A DNA stretch of 64,000 nucleotides. Source: Zygnema cylindricum. Taxonomy: Eukaryota; Streptophyta; Zygnematophyceae; Zygnematales; Zygnemataceae. The stretch covers positions 40,001 to 104,000 of the forward strand of contig JBBHKE010001307.1 of the NCBI GenBank assembly GCA_037447655.1. Reading direction: 5' to 3'. Both the position numbers and the translations under genes were made by a program. The notes beneath the pieces were generated by a model that was given only the letters and a program-made list of their open reading frames with translations, did not search any database and was not told where the DNA came from. This document shows, in pieces, positions 12,731 through 25,223 of this stretch. Within the stretch, counting starts at the first letter, position 1. Each line of letters opens with the position of its first letter.

Positions 12731-14584
12731 GCAAAGGCGGCTACTAAGCTTACGGAATGGAACCAACGGGAAAGGAGCCGGTTAAGGGGCAAGGTGAAGG
12801 TGCGAACCCAAAGCAAGCAAAAACCACCTTATTTGGAAAGGATGGGAGACGAAGACGAGTCCGTCAGAGTTGGTGACTAAGAGAAGGACACCTTCAACAT
12901 CTAAGGGGGAAAGACTTGGTGGTCCGAGGAAGACATCCCCTATAAATAGAGGAACCATAGTAAAGGTCCTCAAGGGAAGAAGCTTACATGACCGGACGAC
13001 GTTCCCTGCATTGGAGAGGGAAAGGCATTGCCATTCAAGAGGTCAAAGGAACCAGTCCGTACTGTGAATACTACATATGAATTTATGCAAGTTACTACAA
13101 ACCCAGTTGCATCTTTGTTTTCCGATGGTTTCATACAATTCCTTGCACTTGAATTGCATTGAACAACCTTAATATGTAAATTGTTTCTTACTTCTACTTA
13201 TGGATTTTGACACCATAAGACGAGAAGAAAGTGGAGCTATAATCAAGTTTACTAGAAACGATAACATGGCTTGGCTGTTGCAGTTTTTGTGTTACTGCTC
13301 TTTTCGTGCATCTTTAGTTAGGTTCTTTTCCCTCTCAGGGTCCTTCTTTCCCTTGGTTTGTCTCCCTGTACCCAGATGGTTACTACCTTACTAGTCAAGC
13401 TCATGGTGTAGAATATACTGTGATTACGTAGTAATAAACATTTATCACCCAAGAACGAAATGAGCTTCACAGATAAAATAGGTTTTGTATGGTAAACACT
13501 CCCTTCAAAATATGTGAACAAAAGGCGAAATACATCCATCTATGTCTGTCATCATATGAGCAAGAAAAAAAAAGATACAACATAAACGAATGGGCCAAAG
13601 ACTTGTTTGATGGTTATATTTATAACATTTTGTTCTTTTTATTCATCTGAACTTGAGATCTGATACATCATGAATCACTATTAATGTCCATAACACTATT
13701 CCGGCATTGGCTCATTTTGCCCTCCCTACACCAATTAGCGTTAATAACACTAATTATTTCTTTCATACAATGTTAATTTTCTAAATGGTCCAAAAACAGC
13801 CACGTCACTCAGAACTGTATGAGAATTACCTATCGCACTATATAGCCCATCATTTTAGAGTACAAGATATACTACTGTTACGCGAAGTTAGAATTTGTAA
13901 TACTAATTTAGTGCAAGAAGACGTGGCACATTGTAGTATTAACTCTATTTAACACTTTTTTATGGTTTTTGGCCAAAAAAAGTCGCAACAGAATTACAAG
14001 TTTTTTTTTTCTTATAAAGATGGGCCATGTAGTATAAACCCCACGCTAATAATTTCCTTACAAAAAAGATGAATGCATATTCTTATGATACATAATGTTG
14101 AACAGATTAGGGAGTGAGACATTTACAAAACAAAAACAATCAAACCGTAACCCACAATAACTTGATACTGACACCCCATTTTGTGTGACAGAATATCAAA
14201 CACACTTTTAACTTATCGATATTTTTTTTTCTTTCTTTAAAAGAAGGTGAAAGGTTAAACACTCGACTGTAACTAGTAGGTAAAAAACAGAATCACACGA
14301 GAAAAAAAAGACATTAACTAGAACAAAGACTAACTAGAACTAGAAAATAAAGACAAAAGGATACCTTTCAAAACAAGCAGACTTGCTATCTCTCGATCCA
14401 AATACAGATACTACCATTTAGATACCTTGTATTATAAACTAATTTTAAATTCTTATCTCCATATCAAAAAATAAAACAAACTCTCAGCATATTACCTCTC
14501 GACCCGATACATATACTAACATTTTAATGACCATATTACCAAATACTCACTCGCGAAACCTTTATACAGTCAATACAAGCCTTC
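12731..14584. other. Intergenic DNA with MITE fragments
   Basis: A CCCTATAAATAGAGG promoter-like motif sits near 12938 in sequence continuing from the direct repeat. From about 13729 to 14060 the sequence matches the TACACC/GCGTTAATAACACTAATT family, including a GGCCAAAAAAAGTCGC block that recurs near 30230 and 34550. The remainder is AT-rich with no supported gene. Confidence 0.4.
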
Positions 14585-17500
14585 TTAAGGAGGAGGAGAG
14601 GGAGTTCTTGAATCTCCACCCTCCATTAAACCTCGTGACCACTGTCTTTGTCTACAATATTCTCTCTCTTGCCCTCCACTTTGAGGATTCCTATCGAAAG
14701 ACGAACTTTGTCCCCAATTAGCGGCATGTCCCCATCCCAAAAAACCTCCCTTGTCTTTTTCATGCATGGATGTTGTCTCATGTGCTCTCTTACCTTCAGA
14801 AGCCTCAAATTGTTGCCTCGTCTCCTCTCTCGATTTTTCTCCCAAATCCCATTCTCCTCCTCTTTCTTCCCTACGACTTACACTTCTGTTCCTTTCCCTA
14901 CTGGATCGTGCCTCATCCTCCCAAGAGTGTCTCTTTCCCAAGAAACGATTTCGATTTCGATTTCGTCCCATATTTTGTTCTCTCACTCCCTCTCCCTCTC
15001 CCTCCCCCTCGTCTCTCGTTTTTCCTGCATCGTCGTTCATGTCTTCCCAGTTATCGTTTCCACAGGGAACCGTTAACAATTCCTCAAAGGCATGGTCTAT
15101 GTCTGCTTCTTCAGTTCGAATTTCCGTTGATGACAGAATCTGAGAGCTCAAGCGTCTCCTTTTAGACACTGGAGAGTCTGCGTTGAAAATAAGAGGACTA
15201 GAGATAAGAACATTTCAAAACTTCAGAAATTTAAAACATTTTCTAAAAGATCAGATAGATACAAGTCCCTGACCCCAATGTCTCCTTTTAGACACTGGAG
15301 AATTTGCGCTGAATATCAGAGTCTAAAAATTAATAATTTTTTTGGAAGTACAGGACACCAATCTCTGAGTTTCCTACAAAAAGAAGCAGTTCGAGGCACA
15401 CCTAGGTTTTGGACTTTTTGAGCATTGGCTGGTAAAAAAGACGACTTTGAAGAAATCGGCTTTTGGGATCGCTTTTTCGCTTTTTGTTTCTTAACAGCAG
15501 GTAATTAGGGTTAGGGCTGTCGCCACCATCTGTAGCATGCCAAGAATTGGATTGATTACGGTTTTGTGTGCGTTTTGATGACTATTTTTCATACGACGAC
15601 CTGATATTCAATTGGATTGATTACCATTTTAAAGACTACTTTCAATAAGAGAGACAAAGCTTCGACCTGATATTTAACCGTTTTGATTGATCACCGTTTT
15701 GAAGACTATTTTTCATAAGAAGACCTGATATTGGATTGATTACCGTTTTGAAAACTATTTTCAATACGAAAGACATTGCCTAGACCTTAAATTGAGTTGG
15801 ATTGATTACCGTTTTATTTGTCATAAAGACAATGCCTGGACCTGATATTGATATTCACGTTGAAGTACAAAGCTCATCGCTGTGAGTATTTCTCGGGTAT
15901 TAAAACACTTTTCTCATCACGGGGTTCGTTGATTTTTAATCGTGACATCAAGAACAAAAGCTAAGACCATCACCTATTTGATTGATTACCTGAAAAAAAA
16001 AAAAACTAACAGTTGACCATGAAGTTAAAACAAGAAGTGAGCGCCTGAAAAATGTTAACACTAATAAAGATGGGCAATGTAGTTTGATTTGGCTCTAAAG
16101 AGTACAAAAAATGTACCTGAATCTGGAAGAGGATGAAGCCAATCAAAGAAGCCGGTTAAGGCCTCAGATCGTACCCTTGCCCTTCCATATTGAGAAACTA
16201 TATCCCAAAGCTCTCCAACTGTCCATTTTTCGTTCTGAACCCACAATGAAACCTGTAATCACTCCCTCCAAAAGGCCAAAAGAATGGCTGAGATAAGAGA
16301 AAAAACGAGTCCTCAATCATGTAAACTGCTTGATACCCTGCCTATCGTTGTCTCAACTTTTTTGACTGAAAAATCATAGAAAGCTGTTAGTAACACTATT
16401 TAATAGAGTTGGCTACATTTTGTTACATCACCATAGATTGATATAATCTTATTGAAACTAATTTCCGTTCAATACCAATAATTCAATTATAGTCATAAAG
16501 ATAGGCAGGGTAGTTGTTGGAGTCTTAAAAAGCCGAGCTAACCTCTTCTCAACAATACCCGATATATTTCCACTACAAGAAGCAATTTTTTTTTCACATA
16601 TGTAAAAATATAATTCACACCCATTTAACTCAATACAGAAACTCACTTCCATGCTCAGCGTACTACTAGTCTATTTGTATGTAGCATATGCATAACCATA
16701 ATAGGTGTGGATGGACAAAATAAATCAGTATAAATATTCTGGTCCAACCAACTTGTGTTCACACCGAAAAAACTAGAAACAGGATTCTTTTATGCTTTGA
16801 AGTCCAGCTACTCTTCCTCTAGAAACCAACAGTCCACTCTAAGTTTTGTTGGACTAAGTACTTTGCTAGAAGCTCACCTTGATTTTTAGCCTTAGGCCTC
16901 TGCTAGAAGCCTGTCTTATTTTTGTTATTTCTGGTTTTATTTAATAACGAAAACTAGCATTCCAGTTTTCGTCATTTAGTTAGCTTTCTTATTCTAGTTC
17001 ACGTTATTAGTCAGTCTGTTCTTTCTGTTCTTTTTGTTTCCCCCTCCCCCACTCCCTCCCTCTCCCCCTCCCACACTCCTCCCTTGAAAGGTGAGGTGTA
17101 AATACTAAACCATTAAATATTTAGTATTATAAACTCTTCAATAAAACCAAAAAAGTGAGGATAGTTTACCTCCTTAAGCCGTGCCGCCCGGCGATCTTGA
17201 AAAGGAAAATACAAAACAAATGGACGGCCAGCCTGGAAAAGACAAAAAAAGGGAAAAAAACAAATAAAAGGAAAAGAAAATCGTAAAACAAAACTGGAAA
17301 CAGTGGATACAAATAGGCAAGCCCAATCCGAAACCGCAAAAGACGGCATATTTGAGAAAATGCAAACAAGGGGAATCTGGGACTAAGATACACCGTTATC
17401 GCTATTAAAGAAAAAGCTTATTAGTATGGGGCTGATATTAGTGTTGTCAATTTTAATTCAGTCCCAAATGACATGGCTGGTTTTTTAATTATTTAAAGAA

Positions 17501-20500
17501 TTCACGTTAAGAAAATAAAACATTAACATTAACATTAGCGCTATTTAGTGGTCAGAGGGCAAAAGAAGCCGGCATCAAATCAGTGTTATTGACGCTAGAA
17601 ACGATTCAAGGTGTACCTTCTCTACTGACAACAACACCATTCTTTCCTTTTCTACAATAAGCCCCAAAGGAGGAAAAAAAAGCACATAATTCTTAACTTC
17701 ATAATTTCATTAAATAGTACCTGTGAGGCTGCTAACCATTGTAAAAAACTTTTTATCTCCAAGTCTCCTCCAAAGGCTCCACATCCCCAATTCCCCGTTG
17801 CAATTCCGGTAAAATTTTGTTGCGAAGATCCCCATTGAGCTTGTCCTTCCTTTCCCTCCTCCTCACTTCCCTCTACACTTCCAGCATGATTTGCTCGTAG
17901 ACCATCTGCTCCCGCTCCACCTTCTCCTCCCTCTCCTCCCTCTCCTCCCTCGTCTTCCTTAGCAAGTCCATCTTCTTCCTTTACACCCTCCTCTTTTTCA
18001 CCATCTCTACTTCCATCTGTACTATGTCTACTGACAGTTCCTAAACAAACTCCAGTAGCTGAACCAGAACCAGTCAAAGATCCTGTCCCTACTGTCGCCC
18101 CACTTGAGGGCTCTCCTCCCGCTAATCTCAAAACTCCTCCTCCTACCCCACTCCCTTCTCCACTCCCATCCACTTTCCCAAATCCTGTACCACTCTCATC
18201 ACCTCCTGATCCTCCATTTGGCAAACTATCATTTGCCGCACCTGACTCACTAGGTAAAACTGAATCCATTTGATGTCCTCTCCACTCTTCCCCTCTCCAC
18301 TCCCCCCCTCCAACTCCACAAACTCCTTCCCTTTCTCCTTCCTCCATTCCCTCTGTTAAACCATTAGTAACCGGTTCAAACCTCAAGGGAGCCATCCCAG
18401 CCAGACCGTTTACCTGGGTACCTGCGGTAACATGTCCACGTTTTGTCCCACTTCCGTTTCGGTTCAGTTGTGATTCATGTTCTTTCCCTCCTCCGTTTCC
18501 GTTCTGTTGTGAAGTTTCCGTGAGAGGCGTCTGTTGGACACGACTGCTCTGTGGCTCATTCATTGTGGGAAAATCAGTTTTCCTTAGTTCTCTCACGTGA
18601 ATATTTTCTACAGGATTCTGATTGACTGTTGATTTCCCTCCCCCGACTCCCTCTCCCTCCCTCTCTTGGGTCTCCTGTGGGGAATTACTACCTCCACTTG
18701 GGACAGGTGGAGCTCCGGAATGGCCACGTATGGAGGCATGATCAAGAAAGCCACAAAAGGCTTTGTTCACTTCCCTGGTAAAAAATAATATCATCTTATT
18801 AATAACAACAATCCCTGATAAAAAGTAGTCGTTTGCCTCTCTCAAAGTACTGTGGAAATAGGCAAATTGAAGTTTCTAGTTACAAAGCAAACTAGAAACA
18901 ATTAAAAATGTGGCCATTAATGTAGGAAATATTCGTTTTTGTTCTATAATCACTGCTTTTTGACATTTCAAAAGCAAGATAATAATGTGCTTATCAACCT
19001 TATGGAATCAATGAGGAACAGTCTCTAAAAAAGGACATCAAACTGAACCCTCCCATTGTTTTCAAAAGTCGTGAAATGAAATGCCAATTAGTACTCACCG
19101 TAACAAAAAACATGACCGATATTGACGGTCTCTTGCATTCGGGAGAGCGTCCATGGCCACAATTCGCGTCTGTCGTCTCCCCAATGTATCTCGAGGAGTT
19201 GTGTCTTCAAAATCTCCGGCAAAAGAAAAACTAGACGCATATCTGCTCCTTGCAGCCAATTTCGAAGACGCCGCAAACTTAACATAAGGACATGATCTCT
19301 TCATTATATTTCAAAGAAAAAAAAACATCGTTCTCTTCATTGTACCTTCCCACACAATTTTTCCCATCACTCACCCGGAGTAGCGACTGAATATCCCTGC
19401 TCAAACATCATTTTCTCCATTATACTTTTCATTGAAATTTATGTTTTCATCACTCACTCGGAGTAACAACTTGAATCTCTCAACTCAAACATCATTTTCT
19501 CCATTGTACCTTTCATACAAATTTATTTTTTCATCACTCACCCAGAGTAGCGACTGAATCTCTCTGCTCCAACAATCTCAATCGTTTCGTTGTCCTCCAT
19601 CGCCGAAAGGAATAACATTCCCGCGATAAGCTCGGGACAAATGACAAATCGAATCTCCTCCTGCACTTGCACACGGCTCTGCAGATTTGCCTGCTTAGGC
19701 CTTCATGCATAAAAGCTCCGATTTGTCGATCTTCCTACTGATCATTTTATCCCACTCTGATCCCTCCTTTCCTGATTCTCTCTCTCTCTCTGATTGCTCT
19801 CTCTATGATCTCGATCTTATCTGATGAGCTTTCCTGTGTATATAAAAAAAATCATTATATGTTTATATGAAATATCTGAAAATAGACCTAATTTTTCAGG
19901 GCACGAAAAGTATACAGACAAGTCAGTCCCTTCTTGAAAAAGAACATGATATACAACAAAAATGATAAATGTAAGTAGTTTTTTTATAATGAGTTTAAAG
20001 TTAATTTGCCTCCGAACTTGTTACACTAAGGAATGAGTTTGAAGTTAATTTGTCTCCAAACTTGTTACACTACTTAGTCAGACCTCCTTTATCTTGCCTG
20101 TACACAGCCATAACCAAGAACTCCTCCTCCCAAATATGAATTTGCAAAATCGACTTGAAGACAGTCTGCTCCATCATCCTCGATTGTTCCACCATCCATT
20201 ACCTGCAATGGAAAAAAAACTAATTTCTGTATTGTTGAGCCACGAAAGAACAATTATCACTTAAAAAAAGCATCAAAAAACAGTACACCGTGTATCGCTA
20301 TTAGCAAAAATGTTTTTTTGCCAATTGAATCACCTTTTCTCCATACACACATGTCAGTTTTCCGTATGTAGACCACCAATTGGGAGGTAAGAATCTTACC
20401 TTCCCATCGCAATTCGACAAGTGTGCACGGAAAAAAGTTGATTTAAGTGGGAAATAAACATGAACTCTAATAACAATGCACAGCATAGATCCTAAATTTG

Positions 20501-23500
20501 GATTGAACGGCATTAACAGATGCCCACGATCAACATCTAATAAACCCAGATAAGTTCACTTGTTCAATAAAAGTTTCCAGGTGAAACTGTACTCTTTATC
20601 TTACTCTGAAACTGCAGAGAGGAGTTTTCCGAGACTTCCAAAAATCCGTTTCCGGTACTGAAGGAGGTAAGCCTGGACCAGTACTACTACTTGTTCCAAT
20701 CAGTGGCATTCCCATGGAACCTCCGTGTCTGTGAAGGACTTTCCGTTCAAAGGAAATGTTTCCATGTGGCATTTGATAGCATACCCGGGTAAAATAATGG
20801 AGAAGACATTTCAATTTCCCCTCTTGAGCCTGTCCTGGTTCATAAACACCCCTGCATTGTCAAGCAAGAGTATCTGGACGTGAGACGAAGGGGTGGAAAG
20901 TGACAGACAGAGGGAGAGACAGAGAGAGAGGATGAGGGAGAGTGGGAGAGAGGAGGGAGAGAGATGAGAGAGGGGGAGAGGGGGAGGGGAACGGGTAGGG
21001 AGAGGGAGAGAGGGAGAGGGAGACAAAGAAAGACGAGACACAACAGCTTAGTCAACTTGCAATGCAAACAAACGACTTTTTGATTGGAAGCTAGAAAGTG
21101 GGATTACATGCTTTCCACATCACATACACAACAAGTTGACTGAAAAAAAAAAACAAAAGAACATTTAAAACCAGAAATAAGAAAGTATATTTCCTTCAGA
21201 ACAAGAAAAACACCCCACAAATTCACATGCTGCCTCCAGGTCAATGTAGAGAGTGTAATTCACATACGCAAAAAGTCGATCAAAATTGATCTCCGGAAGT
21301 TGGTCGTGAGTTCTCCCAGAAGTTGGATAAACACAAAAAAATGCCCCCACAAGGAGCGCCGCGACAAGTTCCTGAATGCTCCACCAACAAATAAAGTATA
21401 TCAATATAATAACAATTTGATTCAATAATCAAATATACCAAAAGACAAAGATACATATGTATCAAAAAAAGTTTATTCATCCGTCAGATGTCCAGAATTA
21501 ATCACCTTGTCAGGAATATTTACCATCTCCAGACATTTGACCCAAATTTAGAAACAACGCGCTGGTTACGAAAATTAAAATCAGATTCTGGTACAGGTTT
21601 CTTGAACAAGCCCTCCTGTTTAAAAACTTTGAAAACCTTTAACAAACAAGCATTCTAACAACATAGCATTTGCAACGACGCATAGAAAGTAGAAAATCAT
21701 AGTTTTGATACGCTATCAGGTATGAAACACTACTATGCGGTTAACTCGTATAATGGAAAATACGGGTGATAGTGTTTCCATATACTTTCGCACATTAAAA
21801 CTATGGTGTGAATCCAACCTGTGAAAGGAGGATAAGCCCTGGGTGTTGTTGATGGAGAGGCTGTAAGCTCAATTGAGGAGGCCCACGGCTTCGTCCACTG
21901 CTTCCTGATTGGGTGGAAACTTGTTGAGCAGCTTCTGCAGCTACACGAGCTTGGGCAGTCAGAAGCTCAGGGAGTCTTAGAGCCAGAGAAGCCATGGCTG
22001 GTAATGTGCGTTCAAAAAACTCTGTCGCCTTGTTCTCTTCCAAAACCTGCGGAGAGTTTGGAGGGCACATGAGATTGATGCTTTGTTTCTGGTAAGATGT
22101 CTGGCCTTTTTCTCAGCATGTAAGTGATGTGGATTTAGACTGCATAACATGTGGAAAGTATGTTACCATTGCTGGATGTGGAAATGGTGATTTTATGATA
22201 TCAGAAAGTTGTGGGAACCACGTTAACAATGGTCGACACAATTGCCAATAAAAATCATAGCGTGCAACATGTAATGACTTGTTATTTACTTTTCACACAA
22301 TTAAAATCTAAATTGAGCGCCAATAAGATCAGTTCTAGAATATAACTTTACAAAATGAGTTCTTGACACATATAGTCCTTATTCTCATCACACCGTTGTC
22401 CAATTTTTAATCATGACATCACAATCGAAAGGTGAGAAGGTTGCCTTTCAAATGCTCCCTTACAAAAAAAACGAACAGTTGACAATCAAGTAGAAGACGT
22501 TCTCATGCCTGAAATTTTTTAACACTAATGGCCATGGCAAGGTACCATGGGATACGTGGCATCATGTGACAAGATCCAGCTGTAAGAAATTATAGCCATG
22601 ATTTTTCTATGAAAGATTTAAATAAATTCTAAAATTTATTTAGATGTCTTCCTACATATGATTTAAATAAATTCTACTATTTAGTCAACTGTCTTATCGG
22701 TCACATTCAAACACTGCAGCAATACCATGCTAATAAAATAGGGTTTTTAAGAGTTTTTCAGGTGTTTAAACACGGAAGAGAAATCTTGTGGGTTCCGCTT
22801 GCTATGTCGTAAAGACGGTGAAAACAAATTAACCATTGTAGTAAGCTTTTCCGGGCATAAGGATGCTATTGAAGAAAAGGCAAAGACTTTAATTTTCAGT
22901 TTGTGCAATTAACTAACTATTATCGATAATACAACCTCCTTCCTTGTTAAAACATACAAAAGATAATGAACACTTGGAAGCACGTTCACCATAAACAGGC
23001 TCATCGATTCTCCACATTCTTGGTACCTGTCCTGAGAAAGTTAAAAATTCAACACAGTATACTTTGATTCTCCAGATTCCAACCTTGTCCGAAAATGAAC
23101 GCAAATCTTAAAATTTAACTCTGTACAAGTTGATCCTCCAGATTTTAACCTTGTCAAGAACACAACTCTGCGCAATAAGTAAACGCTAACTCTGTAAAAT
23201 TTGATCTCTAGATTCTAACCTTGTCAGAAAATGAATGCAAACCTTATGACCCTAACCTTGTAAAAAATGCACTTAAACCTAAAAAAATCAGCTCTGTACA
23301 ATTTGATTCTCCAGATTCTAACCTTGTCAAAAAGAGGAACGCAAACCCTAAAATCCAACTACGTAGAATTTGATTCCACAGATTTAATGCAAACATTAGA
23401 ATGCTAAACTATGTACAATTGTTTCTCCAGATTCTTACCTTGTCAAAAAACGAATGCAGACCAGCCGTGAGTCGTGGATTGCCGTCACTCAGCCGAAGCT

Positions 23501-23689
23501 CTCGCCGAATGTCAATTATGGCGTCCGCCAGAGCTTCTCCGCTTGCCACCTGGCTCGTCGACGGACCGCGGGACATCGCAAGGAACGCAGAGTACACCAG
23601 TTCGGGCCAAACATGAGACGAGTGCCAACCTTCATCTCCCAAGCCGAAAGGAAGCAAAGAAAACGGAGCCTTGCTGTCTGCCAGGGTGA
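14585..23689 (-). CDS. PARG: Poly(ADP-ribose) glycohydrolase (PARG), 11 exons recognised, start unresolved
   Basis: Exons in transcript order: 23689-23439, 22046-21819, 21371-21268, 20851-20605, 20202-20098, 19660-19542, 19242-19099, 18774-17721, 17232-17170, 16252-16117, 15168-14585; all phases agree. The enzyme hydrolyses ribose-ribose bonds in poly(ADP-ribose) in the nucleus and cytoplasm. The catalytic loop GGG-X7-QEE ([11 protein letters not shown] at the end of exon 5, EE at the start of exon 6) and the [13 protein letters not shown] motif in exon 8 are intact; [11 protein letters not shown] in exon 10 matches plant PARG. Known exons encode about 1,010 residues, nearly twice Arabidopsis PARG1. 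The excess is a ~310-residue Gly/Ser/Glu-rich linker in exon 8 and a charged C-terminal exon opening with SKRRRLSS, possibly a nuclear signal. The intron after exon 5 has a GC donor. The first listed exon opens at a likely acceptor (CTCCCAG at 23690-23696), so a short 5' exon with the ATG is probably still missing. Confidence 0.95.
15152..15325 (-). repeat. Duplicated 3' splice acceptor upstream of the last PARG exon
   Basis: The acceptor and first bases of the last exon (CTCTCCAG/TGTCTAAAAGGAGAC in sense) are copied about 125 bases upstream in the intron (15278-15320), where TTCTCCAG/TGTCTAAAAGGAGAC is still a usable-looking acceptor. Only the downstream copy keeps the reading frame into the terminal exon as I place it. 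Confidence 0.75.
15545..15850. repeat. Intronic minisatellite, ~65-base unit, PARG
   Basis: About five imperfect copies of a unit containing GATTGATTACCGTTTT, GACTATTTTTCATA and GACCTGATATT lie head to tail in the intron before the last exon. Unit lengths vary and no coding potential is seen. Confidence 0.8.
15895..16085. repeat. Dispersed repeat, copy in PARG intron (partner at 22375-22545)
   Basis: This stretch and 22375-22545, both in PARG introns, share TTCTCATCAC, GATTTTTAATC, TGACATCA, AACAGTTGAC and TTAACACTAAT in the same order, about 170 bases apart end to end. Probably two diverged copies of one short repeat element; ends not defined. Confidence 0.55.
17391..17613. mobile_element. 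TACACCG-family MITE in PARG intron
   Basis: Left end CACCGTTATCGCTATTAAAG and right end GCTAGAAACGATTCAAGGTG are imperfect inverted repeats bounded by TA on each side. The 223 bases have no coding capacity and lie within the PARG intron between 17233 and 17720. Confidence 0.7.
19363..19590 (-). repeat. Tandem copies of PARG exon 6 3' end with 5' splice site
   Basis: The end of exon 6 and its donor (sense TACTCTGG/GTGAGTGATG at 19542) are followed in the intron by two further copies at about 83-84-base spacing. Both keep a GTGAGTGATG donor (after 19458 and after 19375) and the adjoining exon-like sequence. Use of either downstream donor would read an in-frame stop just past the true exon end. 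Confidence 0.85.
20286..20485. mobile_element. TACACCG-family MITE in PARG intron
   Basis: The left end CACCGTGTATCGCTATTAGC after TA is clear. The interior has TTTTTTTGCC, CATACACACATGTCAG and GACAAGTGTGCACGG as in the copies at 6725 and 7850. The right end (CTAATAACAATGCACA near 20470) is degenerate, so the boundary is approximate. Confidence 0.55.
20885..21040. repeat. Purine-rich (GGGAGA) satellite in PARG intron 3
   Basis: About 150 bases are almost pure purine on the + strand. In PARG transcript sense they are pyrimidine-rich and end ~30 bases upstream of the acceptor at 20852, acting as a giant extension of the polypyrimidine tract. Confidence 0.85.
22980..23460 (-). repeat. Degenerate tandem copies of the 5'-most recognised PARG exon end and donor
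   Basis: The exon end and donor (sense GACAAG/GTAAGAATCTGGAGAA at 23439) are echoed in the following intron by about five copies spaced 70-100 bases, near 23303, 23201, 23130, 23060 and, weakly, 22990. Most copies keep GACAAGGTTAGAATCTGGAG-like sequence, that is, a weakened GTTAGA donor. Confidence 0.8.
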
Positions 23690-25223
23690 CTGGGAGATAA
23701 AAAGATAAGGAGAAAAGAAAAAGGAAAGCAGAAGAGAGTTAACAATAGTAAAAAAACTGTGGTAGAGTTTAGAGAAGCTCAGAGAGTACTGTACAGTATG
23801 AGTTCGTTACAGTACAGTGCAGAGCATTTCTGAAAGTGCATGTAATCAATTCAAGCTCGGGAGAGGTTGGAAGTTGGAATCAGCATAGAAAAGATACGTT
23901 TTGGCCGAAGTACCGTACGGACTATGAAGATATTTTTGAGAAGTGGATCATAAAGGTAAAGTGCGGAAAGTCTTGACCATGATGTAAGTGGTTTTGGCGT
24001 ACTATACGAGCTGTGCCGGTTTTATGTCAGAAAAGTCGATGCAAAAATAACAATATAGTATCGCCTCATTTTCCCGCGCTTTAAAACTGATATGGAATTT
24101 AATCATTTATGGATATGGTTTTTGGTTTGAAGGGTGCAACTGCAAGCTTGCCAGAATTCAAATATTTGGCGGCCTTTTGAGTAAATTACGAGCATTGATT
24201 AGGCCAGTAGGGTACAGTACAGTACTGTACTTACCTGATGTATGTCTGTATAACGCGGTATGTGATCATGTGAAGACACCGGGCAGAAAAAAATAATTTA
24301 ACGACTTTCATCTGACCATCCGTCTTCAACTCTTCATTGACGTCCGTTTTCGTTTAGAGAACTCTTCTCTTAACGCTAAACGTAATAGCTTTTTTTCCCC
24401 ACAAACTTGCTGTAGAGTATATGCCAGAAAGGGCTTTGACTTTTCGGTGTGCGGTTTGGGGGTGCCTGGTACAGTACAGTAGAGTACAGTACATTACAGT
24501 ACATTACAGTACTGTACAGTACTGTACTGTAGTAGATACTCGGTAGTCGGTACAGTACTCCGGGAGTCCGGGTACGCTATGCAAAATTATGTCAATGTGA
24601 ACCGAATGGGGTTATCTTTGTGAGCAGTTATTTACTTTTTAATCAAATAACTGTAATTTATGTGCACAACAGTACCGTTATAGCCGGTGGCCATGATTCG
24701 TTTCAACTTTCAAGCATGATTTATGACATTTCCTTTAAAGTAACATCAGTACTTGACGGACCGCAGCTGCTGTCTGCTGAATGTACTGATTCGAAATTAG
24801 CTTCCAATCATGTCTGTTCACTGCCTGCTTGGCAGGGTTTTCTCAGCACAGCCATGGCGGACATTTGATGGATTAAACCCTGGCAGGAGAACTCAACGGT
24901 AGTGAGAAGGCAACTGTTTCTTTGAGAGACAACTTGTGCTTCAAATAGTTTCTCCTTTATTGAGTTGAAGAGTTTGTTATTGGATGCTGAACTGGAAATA
25001 TTTGTGATTGTCTTTATAGTTGCAGACTTGCAAGAAGAGTTTGTAAGCTGATTAGGTTAGAGTCCCAATTTTGAACAATTTTGCCCACATTTTTTTTACA
25101 TTGATGAATCTTATTTCTTTTCCATTACATTTATGAAACCCGAGGACGCCAATACCAAGTGCTTGGGACTTTTTTTTGTCACTTATTCGTATTTTGCCAT
25201 TTACTCAGCCTATATGAAGGACA
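23690..25223. promoter_or_regulatory. Divergent intergenic region between PARG and SGF11
   Basis: PARG reads left and SGF11 reads right from this ~1.5-kb spacer, so both promoters, and any missing PARG 5' exon, lie here. Palindrome-rich GTACAGTAC/GTACTGTAC repeats occur at 23797-23822, 24218-24232 and most densely at 24469-24557. A GCCATGG context near 24852 faces PARG, but I could not splice it convincingly to the first recognised PARG exon. No other gene seen. Confidence 0.6.
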
